64,000 bases of DNA, from assembly GCA_045589695.1 (NCBI GenBank), contig JAZNPP010000034.1, positions 62,001 to 126,000 on the forward strand, read 5' to 3'. Below are positions 52,802 through 61,640 of the stretch, one piece after another. Within the stretch, counting starts at the first letter, position 1, and the number at the start of each line of letters is the position of its first letter. This stretch comes from HGM04593 sp045589695. GTDB lineage: Bacteria > Bacteroidota > Bacteroidia > Bacteroidales > Bacteroidaceae. The notes under the pieces are model-generated. The model was given only the letters and a program-made list of their open reading frames with translations, did not search any database and was not told the origin of the DNA. Made by a program: the position numbers and the translations under genes.

Positions 52802-54139
52802 TTAAAAAACAAATCTCATGAGGTCGTTGTATGTTGCCAATACAAAGAGACCAAGAATTATAAGCATGCCTATCATCTGCGCGCGTTCAAGGAACTTGTC
52901 GCTTGGCTGTTTGCCTGTTATCATCTCGACAAGAAGGAACAGCGCATGTCCGCCGTCAAGAGCCGGGATTGGCAGAATGTTCATGAATGCCAGAATGATA
53001 GAGAGAAAAGCCGTCATGAGCCAGAACTCGTGCCAGTCCCACGAGGCTGGGAAAAGGCTGCCGATTGAAGCGAACATGCCTACCGACTTAGCTCCGTCCG
53101 ACGTAAATACATACTGGAAATCGCTCACGTATCCTCTCAAAACATCTATTCCGAACGAAATTCCGGCAGGGAATGACTCAAAGAACCCGTAGTCGTTGTA
53201 CACGACAGGATAGTTGTTCATTACAGGCATTATGCCGAGCATGTATGTGCTGTCCACTTTTGCCGAAAGCTGCATGACGCTGTCACGTATGACCTCTATC
53301 GTGAAGTTCTGCTTTCCATTTTCCATGAGTCCGGCAATTGTTCTCTTCAGGTCGCCCCAGGAATCAATGGCTTTTCCGTCGATAGCTGTTATTCTGTCAC
53401 CTTTAATAATGCCGGCAACAGCTCCAGCGCCATTAACGTCTACGCTGTCAATGACCGGCAATATTCTCTCCTGCAGGAACAGGCCTGTTCTGTTCATGTT
53501 GAGCAATCCCAAGCTGTCAGGTATTGCAATTACAGCCTCTTTGCCGTCACGTAATACCGTCACCTCGCCGGCATTGCATATCTCTCGGAAGATATTGGTG
53601 CTGCGCACCTTGTCGTGATAGAGCTTATAAACTTCTTCGCCGTCCATCTTTGTGATGATATCTCCGTTGCGAAAACCGATTTCCTGAGCTGCAGGGCTGA
53701 ATGAGAAACCGTTTTTCATCGAGCGCATGTCTGTGTGCGAGTCGCCCCATGTGAACAGTACCATAGCATAGATGAAAATGGCGAGAATAAGATTGAACAT
53801 TACACCGCCTATGATTATGAACAGTCGCTGCCATGCTGGTTTTGAGCGGTATTCCCACGGCTCTGCCGGTTTTTTCATCTGTTCTGTATCCATAGACTCG
53901 TCAATCATGCCTGCTATTTTGCAGTATCCGCCGAGCGGAATCCAGCCAATACCGTATTCCGTGTCGCTGTTCTTGGGTTTCCATTTAAAGAGGGAGAATT
54001 TCCAATCGAAAAAGAGGTAGAATTTCTCTACTTTTACTTTGAAAATTCTTGCGAAAAGAAAATGTCCGAACTCATGTATCAGCACCAATAGGCTCAATGC
54101 CAGAATGAGCTGCAATGCGCGTACCAAAAAAATTTCCAT
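52802..54139 (-). CDS. rseP: Site-2 zinc metalloprotease RseP (M50)
   Basis: Inner-membrane intramembrane protease that clears signal peptides and cuts membrane-bound anti-sigma factors. The 445 residues hold the active site HEFGH in the first helix (VLIHEFGHFLFARIF), one or two PDZ domains in the periplasmic part (AAQEIGFRNGDIITKMDGEE; GAVAGIIKGDRITAIDGKA), and the second active-site motif NILPIPALDGGHALF near the C-terminus. It lies 23 nt after dxr and 6 nt before the serpin, an order usual for dxr-rseP in this phylum. Confidence 0.95.
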   Translation of the reverse strand: MEIFLVRALQLILALSLLVLIHEFGHFLFARIFKVKVEKFYLFFDWKFSLFKWKPKNSDTEYGIGWIPLGGYCKIAGMIDESMDTEQMKKPAEPWEYRSKPAWQRLFIIIGGVMFNLILAIFIYAMVLFTWGDSHTDMRSMKNGFSFSPAAQEIGFRNGDIITKMDGEEVYKLYHDKVRSTNIFREICNAGEVTVLRDGKEAVIAIPDSLGLLNMNRTGLFLQERILPVIDSVDVNGAGAVAGIIKGDRITAIDGKAIDSWGDLKRTIAGLMENGKQNFTIEVIRDSVMQLSAKVDSTYMLGIMPVMNNYPVVYNDYGFFESFPAGISFGIDVLRGYVSDFQYVFTSDGAKSVGMFASIGSLFPASWDWHEFWLMTAFLSIILAFMNILPIPALDGGHALFLLVEMITGKQPSDKFLERAQMIGMLIILGLFVLATYNDLMRFVF

Positions 54140-54162
54140 GTCTTAAATATCTATTTCAGAGT

Positions 54163-55326
54163 TTAATTAATCCAGTTCTCTACCATTCGGCGAATATCCT
54201 TGTCCGTTTCAAGATAATCCTCCAATGAGGGCTTCAGCAAATATGCGGCATTGTCCATAGCTTTTTCGATGAGACGAGGCATGTCGGTAAACTTTATCCG
54301 GTCGTTCAGGAAAGCTGCCACGCAAACTTCGTTCGCGGCATTCACGACGCATGGAATGTTTCCGCCTTTGGCAAGAGCCTCATATGCGAGCCTGAGGTTG
54401 GGGAACAGCTCAAGGTCGGGCTTTTCGAATGTCAGCTCTTTGAGCGTACTCCAGTCTATTCTGCTGAATGACGAAGAGAGTCGGGCGGGGTAGGTCAGCG
54501 CATACATTATCGGCAAACGCATGTCAGGCGTTCCCAGTTGAGCCTTGATGGCTCCGTCCTCGAATTGCACCATCGAGTGTATTACCGACTGCGGGTGAAC
54601 GACAACCTCGATATCCTCGGCTCCTACGCCGAAAAGCCATTTGGCCTCCATTACCTCAAAGCCTTTGTTCATCATGGTAGCCGAATCAATCGTGATTTTC
54701 GCTCCCATGCTCCAGTTAGGGTGCTTTAACGCCTGCTCCTTTGTCACATGTTCGAGCTGTTCTTTTGTAAAGGTCCGGAACGGACCTCCCGACGCTGTCA
54801 GAATAAGTTTTTCCACTCTGTTCTGCATCTCTCCTGCCAAGCACTGGAATATTGCCGAATGTTCCGAATCGACAGGGAGAATCGGGGTTTTGTACTCCAT
54901 TGCAAGGGTGTTTATAAGTTCGCCCGCCACAACCATAGTCTCCTTGTTCGCGAGAGCGATAGCCTTGCCTGCCTTTATGGCATTTATTGTAGGACGGAGC
55001 CCCGAAAAACCTACCATGGCCGTAACCACAATATCAATAGGCTTTGCCTCGACAATCTGACATACAGCCTCATATCCTGCATAAACCTTAATGGGAAGGT
55101 CGCTCAGAGCCTCCTTAAGCTGCGCGTATTTCGTTTCGTCAGCAATTACTGCCGCTTCGGGCAGGAACTTTCTTGCCTGTGCAATAAGTTCATCGACACG
55201 CTTGTTGGCTGTTATGGCATAAACCTCGAAACACTCGGGGTGTTCCTCAACCACCTGCAGGGTCTGCGTGCCAATAGACCCGGTAGAGCCTAAAATGGCA
55301 ATCTGTCTCTTCTTTGCGCTCTCCAT
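54163..55326 (-). CDS. dxr: 1-deoxy-D-xylulose 5-phosphate reductoisomerase
   Basis: Second step of the MEP isoprenoid pathway; turns DXP into MEP with NADPH. The 387 residues show the NADPH loop AILGSTGSIGTQTLQVVEE, the metal and substrate site LPVDSEHSAIFQCL, LTASGGPFRTF, and the C-terminal helical domain (VVNAANEVCVAAFLND). This is the fosmidomycin target. It lies 6 nt after the degenerate M23 gene. Confidence 0.96.
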   Translation of the reverse strand: MESAKKRQIAILGSTGSIGTQTLQVVEEHPECFEVYAITANKRVDELIAQARKFLPEAAVIADETKYAQLKEALSDLPIKVYAGYEAVCQIVEAKPIDIVVTAMVGFSGLRPTINAIKAGKAIALANKETMVVAGELINTLAMEYKTPILPVDSEHSAIFQCLAGEMQNRVEKLILTASGGPFRTFTKEQLEHVTKEQALKHPNWSMGAKITIDSATMMNKGFEVMEAKWLFGVGAEDIEVVVHPQSVIHSMVQFEDGAIKAQLGTPDMRLPIMYALTYPARLSSSFSRIDWSTLKELTFEKPDLELFPNLRLAYEALAKGGNIPCVVNAANEVCVAAFLNDRIKFTDMPRLIEKAMDNAAYLLKPSLEDYLETDKDIRRMVENWIN

Positions 55327-55332
55327 ATTGTT

Positions 55333-56196
55333 TTATAATGCTATGTACGTGTTAGGGTCAAGCGGCTTTCCTCTGTGCCACAGCTCAAGGTGGAGGAATT
55401 TCTTCTTTGCATCCCTCTTGTCGTCTTTACGGTTGCTGAATGTGCCTATCGCCTCGCCCTTCATGACTTTATCTCCTACATTCTTCATCAGTCTGTAGCA
55501 GTTGCGGTAGATTGAAATAAGGTTCTCCTTATGCTGTATTACAATCGTGTAGCCGTCGGTAGCGGTAAAGTCGCTCATCACTACTGTCCCGTCATGGATG
55601 GCGCAAATGCTCTCTCCCGGTACCTCGGCAATGTCTACGCCGTAGTGCCCCGACGTCACATCAAACCCCTCTATTACCTCTCCTTGCGCAGGACGGAACA
55701 GCTTCAGGGCCTGCACCTCGTTCACGTTTGTCGCTTGCGATGTCAGGTTGTATCTCTCTCTCTCCTCCCATTCGTCGGCAAAGGCCTGCTCAAGTTCAGT
55801 CGTCTCTATTGATATGCTGTCGTTCGTGACAGGCTCGGGTATGCTTTTGAGAGAGTCGAGAGTTATCTCGCCGTTCATAATTGCCTTTATGTTTGACAGG
55901 TATCTCTCCTGCTTTTCAACTTCACGGGAGATGGAGTCTATCTTCAGGTAGCTGCTTATAAGCTCTTCTTTCGTTCTTCTGCTGTACCCTGGCAACAGAT
56001 TGCCGACCGGGGTGAAGACTACAATCAGGTAAAGTACCGCAACGACAAGCAGGAATAATATGAAAAGTGATATAAGTACCGATAGCGGCGATATGTAAAA
56101 ACGGCGGATGTTCCTCTGCCGCTTGTTCTCGTTATGTATCGTCAAGCGGTATTTGTTAAGCAGTTTGCTTTTTTTCGGGTGGCCGTTGTTGCTCAT
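55333..56196 (-). CDS. M23-fold membrane protein, probably catalytically inactive (EnvC/NlpD-like role)
   Basis: A 287-aa protein (ATG at 56196; an upstream TTG is in frame) with a basic cytosolic start, one membrane helix (about residues 36-61, ISLFILFLLVVAVLYLIVVF), a coiled-coil stretch, and an M23/LytM domain at residues about 165-287. Zinc ligands remain: HYGVD (H184, D188) and H269. Both catalytic His are lost: the usual Y-x-H-L reads YRNC (Asn232), and the usual H-L-H reads F-L-H (Phe267). That fits a regulator of amidases rather than an enzyme. It lies between rimM and dxr. Confidence 0.82.
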   Translation of the reverse strand: MSNNGHPKKSKLLNKYRLTIHNENKRQRNIRRFYISPLSVLISLFILFLLVVAVLYLIVVFTPVGNLLPGYSRRTKEELISSYLKIDSISREVEKQERYLSNIKAIMNGEITLDSLKSIPEPVTNDSISIETTELEQAFADEWEERERYNLTSQATNVNEVQALKLFRPAQGEVIEGFDVTSGHYGVDIAEVPGESICAIHDGTVVMSDFTATDGYTIVIQHKENLISIYRNCYRLMKNVGDKVMKGEAIGTFSNRKDDKRDAKKKFLHLELWHRGKPLDPNTYIAL

Positions 56197-56206
56197 GTGA
56201 AAGGTT

Positions 56207-56716
56207 TTATAGTGTGACAAGTCCTTCGGGAAGGTCGAACATTATCTCTTTGCCCTCATGGTCAATGCCGGTAATGAACTCTTCCTGTGCGGGAATCAGT
56301 ATCTCCTGTCCGTTGTTTTCGACAATGAACAGGGTGTTTATGGTGTCGTCATCAAAATCGACAATCTCTCCAATGAAACCATGCGTCTCGTCATAAGCCT
56401 TGAACCCTCTGAAGTAGCTCCATGTAAGCTCTTCGCTCTCTTCGACCCATTGGCGGGGAATGTAAGCTTCTCGGTTCGTGAGGTACCGCACCTCTTCGGC
56501 GCTCTCCATGCGTTCAATCTTGACAATTACTGTGTCGTTGTTTTTCTGACGCATTGTCTCAAAGAAGAACGGCACAAGAATACCGTCGATGTCGCATGCA
56601 ACGAAATCGCAATCGTCGTCAAGGGAGAAACCGTCGCTCTGCAGTCCTATCTCCCCCTTTGTCCCGTGCGGCTTAAGAAATTTGCCGAAGTAAACGAAGT
56701 CCTCTTTCTTTAGCAT
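56207..56716 (-). CDS. rimM: 16S rRNA processing protein RimM
   Basis: Assembly factor for the 30S head, binding S19 near helix 33. The 169-aa protein has the two family domains: an N-terminal beta-barrel (YFGKFLKPHGTKGEIGL) and a C-terminal PRC-barrel (FIGEIVDFDDDTINTLFIVE). It starts 2 nt after murA and sits in the wall operon, an odd but common neighbour in this phylum. Confidence 0.94.
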   Translation of the reverse strand: MLKKEDFVYFGKFLKPHGTKGEIGLQSDGFSLDDDCDFVACDIDGILVPFFFETMRQKNNDTVIVKIERMESAEEVRYLTNREAYIPRQWVEESEELTWSYFRGFKAYDETHGFIGEIVDFDDDTINTLFIVENNGQEILIPAQEEFITGIDHEGKEIMFDLPEGLVTL

Positions 56717-56718
56717 GG

Positions 56719-58023
56719 TTATGAACGTGTTATCTTTGCTCCGATGTTGTTAAGTCTCTCTTCGAGATTCTGGTAGCCTCTGTCAATCTGGTCTATGTTG
56801 TCGATTCGGCTTACGCCGTCCGCGCTCATCGCCGCAATGAGCAGAGCGATGCCGGCTCTGATGTCGGGCGAACTCATGGAGCGTGGCTTCAGCGTGAACT
56901 GTCTGTCGTGGCCGATGACAACGGCACGGTGCGGGTCGCAAAGTATTATTTGGGCGCCCATGTCAATAAGTTTGTCCACGAAGAAAAGTCGGCTCTCGAA
57001 CATCTTCTGGTGTATAAGTACGCTGCCCTTTGCCTGAATTGCAGTAACGAGCAGCACGCTGAGCAGGTCTGGGGTGAGTCCCGGCCACGGAGCGTCGCTG
57101 ATATTCATTATTGAACCGTCAATGAACGAGTCAATCTCATAATGTTCCTGTGCCGGGATGTATATGTCGTCGTTACGTTGTTCGAACTTTATGCCTAATC
57201 TTCTGAAGCTTTCCGGTATTATTCCTAGATTTTCAAAAGAGACGTTTTTGATAGTAAGTTCGCTTTTTGTCATGGCCGCCATGCCTATGAAGCTTCCTAC
57301 CTCAATCATGTCGGGTAGGGCATGGTGCGTGCAGCCGCCAAGCTCCTTTACGCCCTCAATTGTTATGAGGTTGCTGGCGATGCCTGAAATCTTTGCGCCC
57401 ATCTTGTTGAGCATCTTGCACAGCTGCTGTATATACGGCTCGCAGGCGGCGTTGTATATTGTGGTAGTGCCTTCGGCCAGTGCCGCCGCCATAATGATGT
57501 TGGCTGTACCTGTTACCGAAGCCTCGTCGAGCAGCATTGAACATCCTTTCAGCTTTTTGGCGTTCATGCGGTATATTCTCTTCTCGATGTCGAAAGAAAA
57601 CTCCGCGCCGAGCTTCTGAAGACCAAGAATATGAGTGTCAAGGCGTCGGCGGCCTATCTTGTCTCCTCCGGGCTCTGACATCGTAGCTTTCCCGAAACGG
57701 CTCAGCAGAGGACCGATGAACATGACGGAGCCTCTGAGTTTTGAGCAGCCGTTGATGTACTCATCGCTGTCGATGTAGTCAAGATTTACGTTGTCGGCCT
57801 GGAACGTGAAGCAGCCGATGCCGTTACGTGTTACCGAAACTCCCATATTCATGAGCTGGTTGATGAGGTTGTTCACGTCGGCAATGTCGGGCACGTTCTC
57901 GATTGTCACCTTCTCGCTTGTAAGCAACGTCGCGCATATCTCCTGCAAGACCTCGTTTTTCGCGCCCTGAGGCGTTATCTCTCCATGCAGGCTGTGTCCG
58001 CCTTCAATTATAAATGATGCCAT
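56719..58023 (-). CDS. murA: UDP-N-acetylglucosamine 1-carboxyvinyltransferase, Cys-to-Asp variant
   Basis: First committed step of peptidoglycan synthesis: transfers enolpyruvate from PEP to UDP-GlcNAc. The 434 residues include PQGAKNEVLQ (Lys22), RGSVMFIGPLLSRFGKA, and the C-terminal DNIDQIDRGYQNLEERL. The loop residue that is Cys115 in E. coli, the target of fosfomycin, is Asp121 here (SEPGGDKIGRR; codon GAC at 57663-57661). The same change makes mycobacterial and chlamydial MurA resistant. It lies 12 nt after the DUF4290 gene and 2 nt before rimM. Confidence 0.95.
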   Translation of the reverse strand: MASFIIEGGHSLHGEITPQGAKNEVLQEICATLLTSEKVTIENVPDIADVNNLINQLMNMGVSVTRNGIGCFTFQADNVNLDYIDSDEYINGCSKLRGSVMFIGPLLSRFGKATMSEPGGDKIGRRRLDTHILGLQKLGAEFSFDIEKRIYRMNAKKLKGCSMLLDEASVTGTANIIMAAALAEGTTTIYNAACEPYIQQLCKMLNKMGAKISGIASNLITIEGVKELGGCTHHALPDMIEVGSFIGMAAMTKSELTIKNVSFENLGIIPESFRRLGIKFEQRNDDIYIPAQEHYEIDSFIDGSIMNISDAPWPGLTPDLLSVLLVTAIQAKGSVLIHQKMFESRLFFVDKLIDMGAQIILCDPHRAVVIGHDRQFTLKPRSMSSPDIRAGIALLIAAMSADGVSRIDNIDQIDRGYQNLEERLNNIGAKITRS

Positions 58024-58035
58024 GTTACTTCTGTG

Positions 58036-58653
58036 TTAAAATTTTCTCTTGAAGTTTTTCTTTCCGTTGTTCGCGTTGGCGCGTCCCCGATTGTTGTTGC
58101 GCTGGTTGCCGGCCTGAACAATCTTTATCTCCTTGTCCTGAATGTCAATAGCGCCTTTGGTGTACATTCTCAGGTCTTCAAAAATTCTCTTGTCCTCGAC
58201 GCCGTCCTTGTTCCATGCGATATAATTCTTCTTCATTTGGACAACGATGAGTTCAATGAGCTGCTCTTTCTCTTCTCCGTCTTCGAGAGTACATGCGTAC
58301 GCAATCATCTCCTCGACAATGCGTCCGTAGTGCCTGTTCTTTATCTCTCCTGTCTGGTATGGCACTCTCTGAGGAGGCGTGTGAAACTCCTCTTTTTTGA
58401 TTACCTCGAACGGGTAGTCAATGTCAAGCATGAAATCGGACATTATCGCAAGGTGGTCCCATAGCTTGCGTTCGTAGTCGGGAAGGTTGCGTGTGTTAGG
58501 AAACATGCTGCCCATGATACGTATAATGGTTTCGGCGCACCTCTGGCGTTCTTCACGCTCTTCGATAGTCAATGCGTGGTCTACCATCTTCTGTACCGAA
58601 CGTCCGTATTCGGGCAACGGCAGCTTTTTCTGTCTGGTGTTATATTCCATCAT
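58036..58653 (-). CDS. DUF4290 family protein
   Basis: A 205-residue cytosolic protein of a Bacteroidota-only family without known function. It begins YNTRQKKLPLPEYGRSVQKM and has a long helical body (TIEEREERQRCAETIIRIMG, then NLPDYERKLWDHLAIMSDFM). The C-terminus is basic and Asn/Arg-rich (RNNNRGRANANNGKKNFKRK), suggesting nucleic-acid or ribosome contact. It sits between tsaB and murA, 15 and 12 nt away. Confidence 0.87.
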   Translation of the reverse strand: MMEYNTRQKKLPLPEYGRSVQKMVDHALTIEEREERQRCAETIIRIMGSMFPNTRNLPDYERKLWDHLAIMSDFMLDIDYPFEVIKKEEFHTPPQRVPYQTGEIKNRHYGRIVEEMIAYACTLEDGEEKEQLIELIVVQMKKNYIAWNKDGVEDKRIFEDLRMYTKGAIDIQDKEIKIVQAGNQRNNNRGRANANNGKKNFKRKF

Positions 58654-58668
58654 AACCTTTATGCTGTT

Positions 58669-59373
58669 TTAAAAATTTTTCAGAAGTTCTTTTGGCTTTG
58701 TCGCAACGAAGTTTTTCAGGTAGAACGGCTCAAAGTAAGCGATATCCTCGAACCGCTCATCGTACCAAGCCTTTTCGGCAAGGGGCATCATGTTCTTTGC
58801 GAGCGGGTTGCGGTGCCCGTCAAGAAAGCGGGCGTTAGGGTGGGTTATTATCTCCTTGCACTTTGCGGCTCCGTTCCCGAAGAAGTATACGGGCTGCTTG
58901 TCGAGCAACTCCTTGAAGCTTTCCGCTGTCACCACTTCGGCATGCGTCTCTTTTACAGCATTGAGCGCTCTGTCGTATACGGTCGCATATACCTCTGTGC
59001 GGCGTGCGTCAATCATAGGGCACAGCAGCGCTTCTTCGGGAATATCGTCCCTGAAGAGTACCGGAACGCACATTATGGCTGTCGTGGGTATAGCAATCAA
59101 AGGAATATTCCTCCCGTAACATACGCCTTTCGCCGTCGAAGAAGCGATTCTGAGGCTTGTGTATGAACCCGGCCCGCAGCTCAACGCGACGGCGTTTATC
59201 TTAGCGCCTTGGCTGTCGGCGTTCTGCAAAGCCTCTTCGACAAAGGGCGCAAGCGCTTTGGCATGCGAGCGCCCGTCGTTGCTTGTCCTCTCGAAGAATA
59301 CCTGCCCGTCCTGGCTCAGAGCAACGGAACACGTTTCTGTAGAAGCTTCAATGTGAAGTATTATCGTTGTCAT
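58669..59373 (-). CDS. tsaB: tRNA threonylcarbamoyladenosine biosynthesis protein TsaB
   Basis: Non-catalytic partner of TsaD in making t6A37 of tRNA. The protein is 234 aa from the ATG at 59373 (an in-frame extension upstream is not conserved in type), with GAAAG just before it. ASKHA fold: LHIEASTETCSVALSQDG at the N-terminus and AVALSCGPGSYTSLRIASST, a TsaB hallmark. It lacks the zinc-binding His pair of TsaD. First gene of the nine-gene leftward run; TATTTTTG at 59423-59430 is a likely -7 box. Confidence 0.93.
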   Translation of the reverse strand: MTTIILHIEASTETCSVALSQDGQVFFERTSNDGRSHAKALAPFVEEALQNADSQGAKINAVALSCGPGSYTSLRIASSTAKGVCYGRNIPLIAIPTTAIMCVPVLFRDDIPEEALLCPMIDARRTEVYATVYDRALNAVKETHAEVVTAESFKELLDKQPVYFFGNGAAKCKEIITHPNARFLDGHRNPLAKNMMPLAEKAWYDERFEDIAYFEPFYLKNFVATKPKELLKNF

Positions 59374-59422
59374 ATCTTTCGTTTGTTTATATTCGCTTTC
59401 GGGCAAAATGCCACTCAACGTG

Positions 59423-59430
59423 CAAAAATA
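59423..59430 (-). promoter_or_regulatory. -7 box of the tsaB operon
   Basis: TATTTTTG on the minus strand lies 50 bp before the tsaB ATG. The -33 region is not a clear match. Confidence 0.45.
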
Positions 59431-59534
59431 CGAATTAAAAACCACACTTGCTATTAAATAATATTTTTTAAGTATTAATAATAGCTGTGAACATAAAAAA
59501 GCGCCTCAGCCTCGTATCTTTCCAAATAAATATT

Positions 59535-59542
59535 TAAATTTG
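59535..59542 (+). promoter_or_regulatory. -7 box of the yicC operon
   Basis: TAAATTTG followed by C, about 82 bp before the yicC ATG. It leaves a leader of about 75 nt that can fold into two short hairpins (see findings). Confidence 0.5.
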
Positions 59543-59623
59543 CAAAATTAGTGATATTCCGTTCCTTTAGGGAACCTGTTTAATTACGGGCGTGCGTGGT
59601 GCATGCCGCAAAAAAATGTGGCG

Positions 59624-60499
59624 ATGATATATTCAATGACAGGCTACGGAAAGTCCGTTGCTATTTATGAGGATAGGAAAATATGCGTTGAGATACGTTC
59701 TCTTAACGGCAAGGCTATGGATCTTTCAACCCGCATGTCTCCGCAGTTCAAGAGCCGTGAAATGGAGGTGCGCTCTATTGTTACGGGCAAGCTTGAAAGA
59801 GGCAAGGTAGACCTTGCCATTTGGGTAGAGCATGGCGAAAAAGCCGAAATGCCGTCGATAAATGGGGCTGTCATGCAGGCCTATCTGTCGCAGATGACCG
59901 AAATATCAAACCAGACAGGCGTCGCCTTGCCCGAAAATATATTTGAAGTGCTGTTGCGTATGCCTGAGGTGGTAGCCCGCAAAGAGGTTTACGAGGTTTC
60001 GGACGAGGAGTGGGCTGTTGTACTTCAGTGCCTTAATTCGGCTGTTGATGAACTGCTCATGTTCCGCAAGCAGGAGGGCGAGGCTTTGTCAAAGAAGTTC
60101 TTCGATAAAATCAGCAACATCTCATCGTTGCTCGCTTCGGTGGAGCCTTACGAAAAAGAGCGTGTCGAAAAGATTCGCGGTCGCATAAAAGATGCTCTTG
60201 ACAAGACGCTCGGCGTCGATTACGATAACAACCGCTTTGAACAGGAACTGATATTCTACATCGAAAAACTCGATATAAACGAGGAAAAGCAACGTCTTTC
60301 AAACCATTTGAGCTACTTCCTCTCTACAATGGAAGACGGAATGGGTCAGGGCAAGAAACTCGGTTTCATAGCTCAGGAGATGGGACGTGAAATTAACACT
60401 CTCGGCAGCAAGAGCAACCATGCCGAAATGCAGAATATAGTAGTAAGAATGAAGGATGAACTTGAGCAGATTAAGGAGCAAGTTCTGAATGTAATGTAA
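59624..60499 (+). CDS. yicC: YicC/YloC family protein (probable endoribonuclease)
   Basis: The family is linked to RNA turnover (E. coli YicC has been described as a ribonuclease). The protein is 291 aa from the ATG at 59624, giving MIYSMTGYGKS, the standard N-terminus; an ATG seven codons earlier is less likely. Conserved parts include EIRSLNGKAMDLSTRMSPQF at the N-terminus and EEKQRLSNHLSYFLSTM and GKKLGFIAQEMGREINTLGSK at the C-terminus, the latter a family signature. gmk follows after 6 nt, the usual order in bacteria. Confidence 0.93.
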   Translation: MIYSMTGYGKSVAIYEDRKICVEIRSLNGKAMDLSTRMSPQFKSREMEVRSIVTGKLERGKVDLAIWVEHGEKAEMPSINGAVMQAYLSQMTEISNQTGVALPENIFEVLLRMPEVVARKEVYEVSDEEWAVVLQCLNSAVDELLMFRKQEGEALSKKFFDKISNISSLLASVEPYEKERVEKIRGRIKDALDKTLGVDYDNNRFEQELIFYIEKLDINEEKQRLSNHLSYFLSTMEDGMGQGKKLGFIAQEMGREINTLGSKSNHAEMQNIVVRMKDELEQIKEQVLNVM

Positions 60500-60505
60500 A
60501 GAAAT

Positions 60506-61072
60506 ATGAAAAAGGGAAAGGTTGTTATTTTTTCAGCGCCGTCGGGCTCTGGCAAGTCTACTCTGGTGCATTTCCTCATGGACAAGGACTCTTCTTTCGG
60601 TTTTTCGGTTTCGGCGACAAGCCGTCCTCCTCGCGGAACCGAAGAACATGGCGTCGATTATTTTTTCTTTACCCCGGACGAGTTCAGGGCACGCATAGCT
60701 GCCGACGAGTTCGTGGAATATGAAGAGGTCTATCCGGGCCGCTTCTACGGCACTCTTAAGTCGCAGGTAGAAAGGCAGCTGGAGAGTCAGAATATACTCT
60801 TTGACGTAGATGTCAAGGGTGGTTGCAACCTTAAAAAGTATTATGGCGAACGCGCCCTGTTTATCTTCGTTCAGGCACCCTCGATAGATGTTTTGCGCGA
60901 GCGCCTTGTAAGGCGCGGCGACACATTGCCCGAAGAGATTGAGCGCCGTGTCAGCAAGGCGGAATACGAAATGACGTTCTCCAAATTCGCCGACAGGGTA
61001 ATCGTGAACGATGACCTTGATGCCGCAAAGAAAGAGGTGCTTTCGGTTGTTGAGAAATTTCTTAATGAATAA
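60506..61072 (+). CDS. gmk: Guanylate kinase
   Basis: Phosphorylates GMP to GDP with ATP. The 188 residues contain the P-loop FSAPSGSGKSTLVHF, the GMP-binding TSRPPRGTEEHGVDYFF and YGTLKSQVE, and RRVSKAEYEM. Typical length. Its last 8 nt overlap nadD. Confidence 0.96.
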   Translation: MKKGKVVIFSAPSGSGKSTLVHFLMDKDSSFGFSVSATSRPPRGTEEHGVDYFFFTPDEFRARIAADEFVEYEEVYPGRFYGTLKSQVERQLESQNILFDVDVKGGCNLKKYYGERALFIFVQAPSIDVLRERLVRRGDTLPEEIERRVSKAEYEMTFSKFADRVIVNDDLDAAKKEVLSVVEKFLNE

Positions 61073-61640
61073 AAAGAGAACCGTTATATTCGGCGGCAGC
61101 TTTGACCCAATACACGTCGGGCACCTGTCTCTTGCGTCTGAGGTCTGCCGCAGGGGACTGGCGAGCGAGGTGTGGTTTATGGTGTCGCCTCACAATCCCC
61201 ATAAAGAACAGAGCAGGCTCAGCGACGAGAATGTGCGCTTTGAGATGGTGCGCATGGCTGTTGAAGGACACGAGGAGTTCAAGGCCTGCGATTTTGAGTT
61301 CTCGCTGCCTCGTCCCTCATACACAATTAACACATTGCAGGAACTTGAAAAACGTTATCCCGAAAGGGAATTCATCCTGCTTGTAGGTGCCGACAATTGG
61401 AATGTTTTCGACAAGTGGTACAAGGCCGGTGAGATACTTGAACGCTATAAGATAATAGTATACCCTCGTGACACAAGCGAGGCTCCTTCGCTCCCGTCGG
61501 GAGTTACATGGCTGTCGGCCGGGCTGCTCGACGTAAGCTCTACAATGATACGTAACGCCGTGGCTTGCGGCGACAGCATAAAAGATATGGTGCCGGCGAC
61601 GGTAGAACAGTACATAAAAAATAATAATTTGTACCGATGA
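61065..61640 (+). CDS. nadD: Nicotinate-nucleotide adenylyltransferase
   Basis: Converts nicotinate mononucleotide plus ATP into deamido-NAD. The protein is 191 aa from the ATG at 61065. Nucleotidyltransferase motifs: FGGSFDPIHVGHLSLA (GSFDPxHxGH), LVGADNWNVFDKWY and the ISSTxIR-like VSSTMIRNA. It is coupled to gmk (8-nt overlap) and to the next gene by an ATGA overlap. Confidence 0.95.
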   Translation: MNKKRTVIFGGSFDPIHVGHLSLASEVCRRGLASEVWFMVSPHNPHKEQSRLSDENVRFEMVRMAVEGHEEFKACDFEFSLPRPSYTINTLQELEKRYPEREFILLVGADNWNVFDKWYKAGEILERYKIIVYPRDTSEAPSLPSGVTWLSAGLLDVSSTMIRNAVACGDSIKDMVPATVEQYIKNNNLYR

